Positions 11,917-24,090 of a DNA stretch of 64,000 nt are shown here, piece by piece. The notes below the pieces were generated by a model, which worked only from the letters and a program-made list of their open reading frames with translations, did no database searches and was not told where the DNA came from. The translations under genes were made by a program, and so were the position numbers. The stretch is taken from positions 1-64,000 of the forward strand of contig NW_025931442.1 in the NCBI RefSeq assembly GCF_000764305.2. Reading direction: 5' to 3'. Position 1 is the stretch's first letter. Each line of letters begins with the position of its first letter. Source of the stretch: Hyalella azteca (lineage: Eukaryota; Arthropoda; Malacostraca; Amphipoda; Hyalellidae).

Positions 11917-13384
11917 TGGACTGTTGATTTCAATATCAACTTCGGAGTGCATTTTTCGTCCTATCTCTTACTTATTAACTTAATGCATGACATGGGCCCT
12001 TTGGCATTTAATGCGTGCTAAGTCACCTCTTTGGTTAGGCCCAACAACTTAGAAGTCGTCTTTGGCGCATTACTTTGGCAGTATTGCCGGCTTTCAAGCC
12101 TTAACCTTAACTATTAGTTGCCTTAGTGCACTTAACCTCCTTCTTACTTAGTAGGTTGGGCCAATCATTTACTAACTTCCTATCAATTGCACCATTTTAC
12201 CACAAATATACCTCTAAACGGCTTTATTCAAGCCACTTCGAAATTCACCAATGGCAATAATTTTCAAGGTTGGTCTTCGCGAATAATTTAAATTGTGTCT
12301 TGTGAAAATGTCGAGCTTTGACTTGTTCATACCATATTACTAAGGTTCTTACTAGTATTTGAAACCCGATCTTACCGTTCATTCCTTTTTATTACAGTAT
12401 AACCCCCGGTATTCACCTCTCGTCTCGTACGTGTCATCTCGCTTCTTGCCTCCGGTGCTGCCAGTGCATACTACCTGTTCTGCGTTGTACTTTGTTTAAT
12501 TTAAGGTTAGAAAGAGGGATAGCGTTCACTGTCATATCTTGTCCCGTTGAAATTGGAATTACTGAATATAGTGGTATTATAGTCATTTCTAGAGCTCCTA
12601 CTTGCATTTAATTTAGATCATTTGTCTTTAATTTCAGTTTCGTGAACATCAGCCTCTTCAGTTCTTGACTGACTACACTGATGTCCAAGTTTTATCGTTT
12701 CGAGTTCAATAAAAATTATTAGCCGTTATAATCGTATAAATTCCTTACAATATCCTCATGTTTAGAAATCACAATTTCTATAAGAAAAAGTTAGTAAACT
12801 GATAAACAAGCTCACTTTTATCCATTAAAGCTTTAACCCTTATCATGATCCAATTTTCTAGTGCAAATTGCTGTTGTTCCATGAATCGATGAACGAATCT
12901 GGTAAGATATGATGAAGCCAGTGCAATAACTTGGTAGCCATGGCATCAACATTGTTTGATGAAGAACATAACTCAGGAGAATCCTCTGGTTGAATCGGTG
13001 TCAAAACAATCAAGTAAAGGTATTCTAGGAACATCCTGTTTACTTCCTTGCAACACAACATCAATCGAAAATAAAGTTAATAAATATTTTTTTTCCTAGA
13101 GATGCGAATTATACGCGGGGGAAATGAACTACATCGTTGGCTACCTATATTCCGAACGGGAGGTAATGGTAAGTTCGTATAGGTTCAGCTCTATGCTAAG
13201 CAACTCTCGATATCAAATAATTGAGTGGTGCTGTGTTTCATACTTTATAAATTATTTCACAGAGCGACAACTCTGAAAGTATGACAACTCGACAACTTTC
13301 ACAGAGCGACAACTCTGCCGACCTCTAGTTTGTCGTCTTTGCTGCAACATTTGTTCGATGGCAAAGACGGTATAACAACCTTTG

Positions 13385-15220
13385 AAGATAGAAATAGAAA
13401 AAGCAGTAAATTTTTCTTGAAAATTCTACTCGCAATGATGAAGCAAATTAGGCCGTTTAAAAAAATTACCATCAAAAATTGTTTTTTCATTGTTACTACA
13501 GCCTTAAAATTAACCGAATAAAAGTTATATGCAACGATCGCTTATTATTTACTTGATCGATAGCCAAACCGAATATTAAGCTTTCGACGAGTTACAATGC
13601 ATCTCTCGTCCGTTGAATAATTGAACCTCATGACTGCGATTGGTTCATTCCGGCGACGGTTGACGTAGAACGCTGTGCCTCGACCTGCAGCTAAGCAACG
13701 CTCAAATCGAAACAAATTAGTCGCTTCTGTTCTCCAGCTTAGATAAATAAAATATGAACTCATGTCGATGGCTTTCAGATGGCTGCAGTCTTCATCAAAG
13801 AGAGAACTTTCAGATGGTTGATTAAATGTAGGACCACAACATATGTTCTAACTAATCTTTTAAATATTTCAATTATTTAATTTAGGGTTTAGAAGTGTAT
13901 AGTAATGATTTGTGAATAATAGCAAAGTAACCTGATTGGGTGAATGTCATCCGATAATTATTATTAGTAATTAATCGGACTGCAAGGTTCGCGGACGTCT
14001 AGAAAATGTGGAAATGAAAAAAATGCAACAATCGACGACAATACAATATAAGTATTGAAACTATTATATTTCTTTCTTTCTCTGAATAATAACACTAAAA
14101 AAGCCATGAGAGTTCAACATTTTTTAAAACTTTTATTGACCTCTTCTTTGTTTTTATGTGCCCTCATAATAAAATTACTTGCCGATTTATTCGCGAGAAA
14201 ATCAGACGAATCGAATTAGACGACGAATAAATAACATATGGCTGGGAGTAGGAATGTCGTATCTCTATTGTCCGCGTTTCTTAAAAATACTTTTCTGATC
14301 GACGTGCATGATGTTGAAATATGTAATGGAATCTTAGCATTTATATCACAAATGCAGTAAGTTAATCAAAAAATTAAAGGAAAAAATAAATTCATCATAT
14401 CTTCATCGAAAGCGTTTGGAGACCAGCCCCATCACTGTACTCAAAATTCAGGTATGCAAGTATGAGATCAATACACGTGATCATGTTAGTCCTGTACAGC
14501 CTGGTTTAGATTAGAGCTCCTGCAGATCCTGCCCTCCAGATGGCGCAGAGAGGTGTGGGTTCGATCCCAGCTCTGTGCGTCAGTTTATGGTCAGAATCGG
14601 CAAGGAGGCCGGGCGGTTAAGCACAGCAGAATTGTAGCAATGAGTTGCGAGTTCGAGACCGCAAAAAGCCGTGAATGTTCTGCGATGTTAAGGATCGGCG
14701 ACAGGCCTACGGCCTACTAAACGCTGAAACCGCTAAACCGCTAAACGAAACCATGAGACCTGCACTTTGAATGGACGTTCCAGCGTCTGTTGCAACAGAG
14801 TGCATAGAAATACGTGAAAAACATTGTGTTTGAACGCATCAAACAAAAAACACTTGAGCTTGGATTTAATAATGGTACAAATTTGAAGGCTCTGCAAAGA
14901 CCATACATGATATTTGATAACATTAAACGGCCTCTCAATATTTACACTGCAAATTACCCATTTTCATTACACAAACAGGGACATTATGCAAACGGGTTGC
15001 GCATCAAAAAAGTGCCTGTTGATTTTAAAAAGTTTTTTGTGTCACTGGAATCAGGTTCCAAGCATTTTATCCAAGGCGAGCGACGTTTGACAAAACTTTA
15101 TTATTAAAACGCTGTCAAAGAGGCTTTTATTGGAATATCTAGTTCCAATCAAAATTGAATTTGAAATAAGTATAGTTAATAGGTTGGTTATAATTAGGGA
15201 AAATATAACAATAATTTAAA
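13385..15220 (-). repeat. Giant inverted repeat, right arm
   Basis: Reverse-complement partner of 7955-9650. It is longer than the left arm mainly because of a SINE-like insertion at about 14526-14742. It carries the mirror copy of the hammerhead-like motif. An open frame at 14814-15107 on the plus strand has a diverged equivalent in the left arm (8148-8342, minus strand). This is either a short ancestral coding piece or chance preservation; the product is not recognised. Confidence 0.85.
14526..14742 (+). mobile_element. tRNA-derived SINE-like insertion
   Basis: Absent from the otherwise matching place in the left arm, where the sequence around CTCCTGCTAAAGAAACC is uninterrupted, so this is a bounded insertion of about 217 bases. 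It contains a perfect pol III B-box-like GGTTCGATCC at about 14557. After about 40 bases comes a tRNA-Leu/Ser-type A box (GGCCGGGCGGTTAAGC) with a second weaker B box (GAGTTCGAGACC). The tail has a short CTAAACCG repeat. It does not fold as an intact tRNA. A SINE head made of two tRNA-like parts is inferred. Confidence 0.6.
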
Positions 15221-17975
15221 TTGATTACTTTTTTCTCATGTTTGGTCATACTAAGAAATTGCGCTGGTACGGAAGGCATATATTAGAACTGGGCGTATCA
15301 AAAAGGACCTTTCCGTTTAAAAATTTACATAACTGTTATCACATTTGAGCTAATTGTACCAACTGCATACTGTTGCATAGAGAGAGCTCAGTTTTAAAGG
15401 TAAGTAGCAACAACGCTCCTGAGTGAACGCATATTTCAGCCTTCAGCCTACCTGAAGGCTGAAATTCCTGCCTACCAAAGTGAAGGTGACGTCATCTTCG
15501 CTAGGAACGAAGTATAATGCGTTCACTCAAGTAAGCGAGTTAATAACAGCCTACTTGTGTGGTTGATGTATATTATCGGCACCAACACCACCAAGAAGAC
15601 ACGTTCTTTTTGACAACAATTTGTTCTATAGCTACGCCGACATGCAGGTTATTCCGCAGCCTTGAAGATTTTGCCCGATTAACGGTGACATTATATAGTA
15701 TACCAGTAAGTCCATGGGTAGCGCAGCCGTGCACCACTGATTTTGTGCTCCAATAAGCCCTGAATCGAACGCCTTGGATCTCTCCGGACATCCACCAATC
15801 AGCCGTGACCCACTCGGCTTTGTCTTCCTCCGGCCTCGCATAGAACCTGCCGTGCACCACCAGGCCGCGGATCGAATCTGACTTCCGGGCATCGTTAAAT
15901 TACGTAATTTTACGTTCACCGCATCTGAGGTTAGGTTTCTGATATCATAGTTCTGTTCCAAAATTTATTGTCCTTCGACAAGTGGCCGTTCGACCGAGGG
16001 CTGGTTCGACCCACGGCCAAGATACGGACGGCTTGAAGTGTTGAAGGCTACGTTCCGGAAGGCAGGAATTGGACAAAACTTTGGGAAGCGAGGAAACTAA
16101 TCAAAAGGAATTGAGGTCAAACAAAACACGATTACAAGTAAGGTTCAAATAGTCTTTTCTTAAATTAAAAATTACTAAGTGGCAATAATGCCATCATCCC
16201 TAAACTTGCTCGGTACTGCCTCCAAAATTTGCGGTAGCGACTCCACTTCACTGTGTGTGAAGAGGCAATGGAAATGCGCCTTGCTTCCGCGTCTGCCCAA
16301 CCCGTAAATCCTAAACAATCAAAAACGAAACGGTGATTACAGAGATCATGAAAAAATGCTCGGACGTTAAAAGGGCTCAATGCGAAAAGGGTCCTTCTGC
16401 AGACAAGGTGTGAAAAGGCTGCGCACCGTAGCAAAAAGATTTTCTGAGTCATTTAAAAGGGTTTACCACACGTTCGTACAAGTGTTAAGGTTATTATTGC
16501 AATAAAGTTAATAATTCATTAAATGTTTAATGGAAAAGTTGCAAAATTGATAATTACGGGCTTATTCTTTGTTCGGGCCATAAGTGAAAGGGAACAGGAT
16601 TTAGCACCTCATCACCGCCTACTCCGTGCCTACGAAAGTGGGGTGACGTACCTGAAGTACTAAAAAATCACTCGGTGAACGTCGGTGCGTAACTGGTCCA
16701 GCGGCTGGTACACACCCGCGCAGATGTTGCCGGGAAATCCAGCGCGTGCCCAATGCTCACATCCAAATCTCAACCGCATTCGGGCGAGGCTTCCAAATTA
16801 AGCTTATACTCCATGAATGCTAAAACAGGTTCTAGGCTGTAATTCTCGGTGGCGATTCAGTGAAGATCCCACGTGAAGTCACAGCAGCACCATGGGAGTT
16901 ACGCTCATGGAGTCAAGAGTCGAACTGCTGAAGATTATCAAAACAGGGGTGAAGTGAAGCAGCACGGGCGATATTAGTTTCACTCAAATGTACACGTTAA
17001 AACTGTATGACGCGTCACCACAAATAAAGCACAGAGTAAGTAGTAATGAGGCTATGACCCGAAAAGTTTTAACTACTCAAAATTGTCGAAAATTAATCTT
17101 AGTTTTTTATTTAGGAATCATGATAGCCCATTACATCCATGGCAGTGGCGGTCTTCGGTAGGCGACCCAGTCCATGTATTGAACATGTAATAATGTGCCA
17201 GACAACTGAGGTCGACTCTCTAGCAGTTGCTGAATCAACTGACTTTGTTCATGTTTGTTGTCTGGATATTTCATCTGTGTGGGATGAGTTTGAATTACGG
17301 TTATTTAATCAACTTTAGGATTGAAGAAAAGTGTTTCCGATTTAGGCAAATTAATTTCAGATCTAAAGGTCCAAATACGACTGCTGTCCCTACAAGTCAA
17401 AATTTCTTAATTTGCCAATTGACCATGAGTCAAACTAGTGGTTGATTTATTTAAAAATTCATCTTTTTAGAATATGTTCATTGAAAAAGAAGCTATCAAG
17501 ATTTCGAAATAACTCAACAGTGAAATAATTGTGAATAAACTTTTAAACCATATTGGGTCTTGCCAGCTTATAAAATATTATATGAGACAGTTATTTTAAG
17601 TGAAAAACGGAATGCAGCGGGCATCATGTCTGCTGGCTTCTTAAGACATCGATCACTCTAACATCAGCATGTTAATAAATTTCTCGTGTGACCCGCTGGC
17701 TTCAACTGTGTGCAAACTTATTATTTATTAGTTTACGTATACGAAACAAAGTTTTAATTATTAAAATTATATATCAAACGCAATCAACTTTAGAGTGGCA
17801 TAATATGCTCTATTGTGATCAATGCGAAACGTTCATCGAAACGTTGACTGAAAAAACTTAAAATTGCATTTAAAATATTTATGCAACCACTCAGTGTCTA
17901 CTGAATGGCATATGAGACGAAGGCAATCTTCAGAGTTCTTTTTACTTGTCCCAGATGCACGTTTATGCGCCTACA
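15221..17975. other. No gene recognised
   Basis: Unique sequence. It holds a 108-bp palindromic element (annotated separately) and a GC-richer block at 15640-15960 in which tRNA-box-like strings occur on opposite strands, so they do not form one promoter. Minus-strand open frames in that block lack domains. Confidence 0.4.
15421..15528. repeat. 108-bp element with 12-bp perfect terminal repeats
   Basis: Starts GAGTGAACGCAT and ends ATGCGTTCACTC. The inside has a second small hairpin (CCTTCAG...CTGAAGG) and a TGACGTCA palindrome at about 15487, which matches a CRE-type site. Possibly a tiny MITE; no target-site duplication was found. Confidence 0.5.
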
Positions 17976-18280
17976 GGGTAGAGGAGGGTTCGCTGACTAA
18001 GGCGTGAGGGAACCGTAAGATACAATCTGTCTAGAGAAACGTTTCTTGATACGGGGTGGTAATAAAAGAGTGTTACACGATACGCGTAAAGACTACGGCG
18101 TTGACCGTAAGGTCGTAGAACTATAATGACGCGAGTTACATCGAAGAGCGCTTATCAACTACTACGGGGGGCCTTACTTTGGTTCCCAACCCTTCTATAG
18201 GATCTCGGCTTCCGCCGCCCACAACTAAGGTCTTGATCGCGTGATCTATCACGTGATGTCTTCTACACGCTGACTATAAG
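17976..18280 (+). repeat. Dispersed 300-bp repeat, copy 1
   Basis: Aligns by eye with the reverse complement of 59310-59586. The strongest shared blocks are CTGACTAAGG-like, ATACGGGGTGGTAATA, GACCGTAAGGTCG and GATCGCGTGATCTATCAC. GACC-GTAA-GGTC forms a hairpin with a GNRA-type loop in both copies. No open frame spans it. The family is not recognised. Confidence 0.7.
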
Positions 18281-19239
18281 GTCTAGAACTTTTCCATCAA
18301 TCTCTATATATATCACGTTAAGTGAATATTACGTCTCAATTACATATGATATAATCATTAATATAATTATTATGAATATAATGGGACGCCAGATTGACAT
18401 CGGGCATACTTCTCAATTATATTCGGCCTAGGTCTTGCAGCTCCTGTAAACAGTGTTATTTTGTTTAACCCTTTTCTATCGTATCGTGCTTTGCATAAAG
18501 AATCATTTCTGGCACGAATGTAAAGTTTTTCATAGAATTAGTACAAATTTCCAACAGTTTATCTTTAAATGGATCCAGAGAAATGTATGAGCGAAATTAT
18601 CTCATGGCTTAGATGAAATGCAACGACAGTTCCACGCAGAAGGACTCGTATATAAATCTTCCAAATCATCGTCATACTTATTTTGTTTATTGCTTTGAAT
18701 TGCTTTGGGCGATTGTGCTCCCGACTGTAAAGTTAGGCGCAGGCCCACCCGCACGCAATTCTCATCTTTACGCACAGATTCGGTTCATAGGTTCTGGTGT
18801 AAACTTAACTGGTCTTCAACTCGCCCCATGTAACAGGTCGGATGGATTAATTAATTAAATTATACATTTCACCATTCATATATGGTCAAGTGGAAAATTC
18901 GAATTACTTACAGAGACGGTGCTGCGTCTTAAAATTTGTTGTATGGTAGCATGATTTGTTAAGGCATAATTTTCGAGCCGTAATCAAATGTCACCACTCG
19001 TGTGATGTTCATACACGCGAATTTAAGATATTTTATATGTTTAAAACTGGTAAGGGCATGTTCGCTTAGTTTTAACAATATAAATTGAATTCAAAACTTT
19101 ACTGAGGAGAGCTGTAATTTTGCAACGCAACTTCTGAGAACATGAAAACTCTTGAGACACGCGATTTGTCCATAATGAGCTCGCAGCGCACAGTGAAATT
19201 CATTGAATAACCTACCAGAAGTCAGCTTAATATTGACTA
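18281..19239. other. No gene recognised
   Basis: AT-rich unique sequence. The plus-strand frame at 18613-18858 has no recognisable motif. Confidence 0.4.
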
Positions 19240-19745
19240 TCGAACCATGAATAATGAAAAAAAACATTGAATGTAGATCCAGTGAATTATGAAATCATCG
19301 AACAGTGAACCACTGTGAATCATAAAAACCTCGAAAAGTGAACCCTTGTGAATCATAAAAACATTGAACAGTGAACTCTTGTGAATCATAAAAACTTCGA
19401 ACAGTCGACCCAGTGAAACATAAAAATATCAAAAAGTGAACCCTTGGGAATTATAAAAACATCGAACAGTGAACCGTTGTGAATCATAAAAACATCGAAC
19501 AGTGAACCCTTGTGAATCATAAAAATATCGAAAAGTGAACCCTTGTGAATCATAAAACATCGAACAATTGACTCAGTGAATCATAAAAATATCGGAAAGT
19601 GAACCCTTGTGAATCATAAAACATCGAACAGTTGACCCAGTGAATCATACAAACAGTGAATAGTCAACCCAGTAAACCATGAAAGCAGCAAATCATTAAA
19701 ACGGTAGATAGCCAACCAAGTAAACAATGAAAACAGTAAATGGTG
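19240..19745. repeat. 32-bp minisatellite
   Basis: About fifteen units of roughly 31-34 bases built on AACAGTGAACCCTTGTGAAT plus CATAAAAACATCG. The central units are well matched and both edges decay. It has stop codons in every frame. Confidence 0.9.
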
Positions 19746-22700
19746 AACTTTTTCATTTTTCTACTGAACAGCTTTGGATTCATTAGTTGGTTGGAGTAAT
19801 TAGGAAAGTGTTGTAATTACGTGCGATTAAAACAATGCTATGCATAAAGTTTAATGAAGTATTAGTTTGAAGCTTCAATGAGCGAGTTCATGCAACCAAC
19901 GCAGCCATAATATGACGCCTGGCATCTCAGTTAAGAATATATTCTTTTAACACAGCCAATATGTTGAGTCGACTAAGGAGTAATTGTACAGCAAACGTCA
20001 ATAATTTCAAAAGTTTTGTCACGCGCATTTGTCAAGTGAGTTCGCAAGGTGTAGCTTTCAATGCCGCAGTATTCAGTGAGAGCTGAATAATGCCACAGTA
20101 TTCAGTTAATGCTGAAGTGAGAGCTGCTAATAGTCAAACATTCATTCTTCAATTTACAAGTGAGAGAACATGTTTTCCGGTTTCGTCATTTCTAGACTCA
20201 TCGTGCATTAACGAAGAATTGAGAGCAAATAAATCGCTTAAGCTGTTAAATAAATTCTTCTAAAGGTAAGATATATCGAGAACCATATCCATCGGAAGTA
20301 TTCTTCAGATCAACGTGAAATGGAACAATAATGGCAGTCGCACGAGACTAATGTAAGATTAAACTAATTCTAAGAGAATAATTATACGCACTATACTGGC
20401 CGTTGTAAGCATACAAATATCAGGTTATTGTATTAAGCAATACATCATGCTTGAAATTTTTGGTATATCACTCCTACAGACTCATGTAAACAGAACTCAG
20501 ACTCATAACACCAATTAAAAGATCATGCATTAAATTTTCGATTTTCTTTTTTAATCCATTGCCTTTGAGCTAAATTTTATATTTAAACGATCCCAACGAT
20601 ACGATATTTTATGAAATTTTTACTACTTACGATCTTAATCGCCTTGCCTATAAGGTAGTATGTAATATTGTTCTGCTTTTAAATGAGCGTCGTCGCTTTA
20701 TGTCATGGACTTGAAGCGATGCTAGAGACAATCAATGGGCTTACCTTATGTATTATTTATAGAAATTGAAGTACTGATTCATACTTCCACGTATGTTCTA
20801 AGCGACACGACAAGAGGCAATTTTATTTAGTTGCCAACCTCATGCTCATTTTCCAATCACATGCGCACTTATGAGATATGATTTGGTTACCCAATTTTCA
20901 ATTTACTACTACGATTTTTGTTATTCAACATTAAAAATAATTAACGTTTTTCGTGCGTAAACTTAACTACTTCACACTGGATCGATTAGTGGGCCCAGCC
21001 CTGAACCTCGATCAGTATAGGAGACATGAAAACTTTACACCCAGTTATTTACTGAAAAGACAAGAGTTTATAACAAATTTTTGCTAATTTTTAAGTTGCG
21101 GCTTGGTAGTTGCGGCAAATGTGAGAGGACGTTGCAGGTGTCAGCATACGTAATAGCTGGACTGGTTAGCCAGCCATGAGATCAGCGACCCTACATGATA
21201 CATGAATGCAAAGCGAATACATATTTTGAACAAGTCTTGCCGACCGAACGACTGAGAATTTACTCCATTTGTCCTAGTCAAATTTTCACTCCATTGCGCA
21301 TCCTAGTCAAATTGAAACGACCAATATGACAAGGCAGGCTGAACACGATCATCAGTCCAGTAATGTCAACAGCAAAGCAAGGTAGTAAACGTTAATCTTA
21401 CTAGTAAACGATAACCAAAATTTAAAAAATATATGTTAAAGAGAATTATGTCCTTAATCTTTGCAATATTAGAATTTCACTGTAACTCTACCTGCGAAAT
21501 TACAAGATTTTTTAATGTACTTTTTAATTCTGATGAAAGACGCTCGTAATTCTCCTCCTGCATTAGATGCGCCTCCTACATAATTCCTTTGAGCGAAATC
21601 TAAGCAAATCCGTTTAATACCTGCAATTATTAGTTGTCAGTACTAGATTACTTCTATCAGAGTTATAAATTACTTTTTGACATTCGGGATAAGGATGAGT
21701 CAAAACATTGTTCTTGTCTTGTATTATGAGTGTTATGAATGGTGAGGTATTCATCATCTGTTAATTTAGTTGCGAGTATAAAATATCTAGTTTATGAGAC
21801 TATTTTGCCCTCGTTCTGGTTGTATAAAAGTTGAACATATCATGGCCGAGCAACGTTCGGGGACGGCTGCGTCGATGCCTTAATTGGCATTAAGTGATTT
21901 GGAAAATATGGAGCCAAATCCTTCCTGTCTGGTCAGGCTGGCAGTCTGTGCTTAGAAGTATTATTGCTTGTCAGTTCGATTTGTATTTGTTGGTTGGAGT
22001 GAGGCTGTATTGAGGGATGTTGGTTTGTTGTGGTGAATGTTTGGATATTTCAGCGCATGTTTGTTATACCTTCTGTATGCATGTGTACCTTGGATTATGT
22101 TTGCTATTTTTTGATTGCTTGTTTTATGTATGAACAGTGGACGGCAAGTATCGCGTGGTCTTAATGGCAATTGAGGTGATTTTTAGTTTGCTGTTGTATT
22201 TTGTGTACAACCGTAGTGGTGAAATGCGCACTGAGAGCAGGATGGCGTGGTGGGGGTGGGGGTGAGGATAGCATAATAATTGTAGCAGATGAGGATGAGA
22301 GATTATGACTGTGTTCCTCTCAATCGAAATGAAAAAAATTCCGGTGTCGAATATGGAATTTATACGCGAACTCATCATGGAATATACGCGAACTCATCAT
22401 GGTGGACACTTAGTTTGGCAACCCTAAATTTGACGAACATGGAGAATGCTTTCATCAAGGAATGGTTGAGGTTCAACATCGGTACAATGCAAGGGAAACT
22501 GAGCACCTGGATGACTTCACATTTCTGTTGGAAAGTAGCAAAAGAATGTCCAGAAGCTACGAAAAAGAGAGCATATGAATGCCCTGTAGTTTGTAACGCG
22601 AAATGACCTAATTTTTTTTTAGTCTGTATGCAACAAATGCATAAACATAAAATATCCACCACTAATAAGCATAAAAATGAGAGCTAACACAACAAATTCA

Positions 22701-23859
22701 AATTAGTATTTGAATTCAGCGTGAAAAACTTACAAAATAAAATAATTTTTATTTTGCCACAGAAAGAAGTTGGAAATTGTTGTCCAGTGTTATAGAATGG
22801 AAGTTAAGCAACGCCTATAAACATGACGATAATTCGTTGCTTCTAGCCTAGCTGCTATTATTTATATATTGTCCATGGTCAATACTGTCTAAAAGACAGT
22901 CTCAATGCACCTTTGATTTTTAACGCTCAGCTTATCATTAGATAACTTCCAACTATAGAGTCAACGTACAATGTTAAGTTATCGCGACAGCATCATAAGT
23001 TCCACTTTTGACATTGTGCATAATTTTAAGAATTTATCCCCAAGTATATAATTAGATTTTAATTTCACATCTCTGTTTTTAAATAGATGTGGAAACTAAA
23101 AATCTGTAATTAACAAGGAAGCAACCCAATTATTGTCATTATTTCAGTATATTTTTACTTCAAATTTAAACTTACAGACCATGCTAAACACTTCCCATTT
23201 CCACAGCGAGAACTAAATTATCTCAAAATATCTCAATGAATTGAAAAAATGGGATCTCGAGAGAATTTTAGCTAATGAAAACTTGCAATAATGACTTGCA
23301 TGTTACATATCTCACACTTTGGTTTACGTGTGCCCCTTTTGAACTAAATTGCTTATATTGATTCTCTGTACTTTTTTATTCACTTGGCTCACTCGGTTCT
23401 ATGCTAACGCCCAACAATTATGATGCTACGTGGTTTGGAATTTCAGTGCACGTTTACGTCTTTCTTTAATCAATGTTTGGCCTTGTTACAGCTGCTGCTA
23501 TAGCGACGTCGAGGCAGACCTCCGCTTCTAGAAGACTCCACCTGCGTCAGGAAATAATTGGGACGTTGAAGAAGTTTTAAATGAAGACAAAATGGTCAGA
23601 TCGGGCAATTCAATTTAAAAGACCAAATAGTTGATAATAAAATGAGCATTTCTTTCTCATTATTTTAACTAAATGTTCCCAACAACGAAGAAGGCCGGAA
23701 GATTGTTCTCTTAACATAGATCTAACTAAAGCGATTTCCTCAATAACCGTCCGTTGTATCGGCCCTATCAATAAGGAGCTACCCACGTTCAGTCTTATAG
23801 GAAGCGAACCCAAGACATCAGTGATAATTAATTGCACTTGAGAGCACCTAAACACAGAG
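19746..23859. other. Long gene-poor AT-rich stretch
   Basis: No gene is supported. At about 21960-22280 the strand composition is strongly skewed (G/T on plus). The minus strand has overlapping A/C-rich open frames resembling the base usage of the non-LTR element at 39.5-41.6 kb; a retroelement fragment is possible but no domain is readable. A 21-base direct duplication (TACGCGAACTCATCATGGAA) sits at about 22362-22400. Confidence 0.4.
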
Positions 23860-24090
23860 ATGGAAGTCTATAAATATTGCCATAACTTCCTGATGTTGCT
23901 GGTTGTACTTGGCCGCGTGACAGGAAGCCAAGTCTCCAACTACTTTAGTAAAGTGAGTTTTTATTCAAGCATGAGGCGATATATGTCAATTTAAATTGTT
24001 CAGGAGTGCCAAATAAGAGCTTTCCCATCGCCTATTACTCGTATTGAGGATACCATCATGCACCGCATGACCTATTGTTATCCAGTTTAA
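23860..24090 (+). CDS. Candidate two-exon small secreted peptide
   Basis: Exon 1 (23860-23952) encodes 31 residues beginning MEVYKYCHNFLMLLVVLG, a plausible signal peptide ending near VTGS. It ends at a GTGAGT donor. A 51-base intron ends in TTGTTCAG, and exon 2 (24004-24090) continues in phase 0 for 28 residues to a TAA. The 59-residue product would give a mature peptide of about 37 residues with two cysteines, which could form one disulfide loop. The ATG has G at -3 and G at +4. No family is recognised and no AATAAA is close downstream. The splice sites could be coincidence, and exon 2 could be incomplete if the gene continues. Confidence 0.3.

Larger units (their letters stand above)
9651..13384. 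other. Spacer between giant inverted-repeat arms
   Basis: About 3.7 kb of mostly unique AT-rich DNA. It contains a hammerhead-like motif (9732-9758), a GACG/GACA microsatellite (about 10588-10626), three copies of GAAAGTTACTAACAC-type sequence (about 10706-10780) and a GGGCC-family MITE (11773-11916). No coding gene is recognised. The plus-strand frame at 10009-10266 is hydrophobic at its start but has no supporting features. Confidence 0.5.

Noticed and set aside
14520..14680. Intact tRNA gene
   Set aside because: A-box and B-box strings are present but spacing and arms do not make a complete cloverleaf; a SINE-like insertion explains them better.
15640..15960. Overlapping minus-strand frames and tRNA-box-like strings
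   Set aside because: A-box-like and B-box-like strings lie on opposite strands, and the frames show no domain or splice support.
19240..19745. Regularly spaced 32-base repeats resembling a CRISPR array
   Set aside because: The whole unit repeats head to tail without unique spacers; it is a minisatellite.
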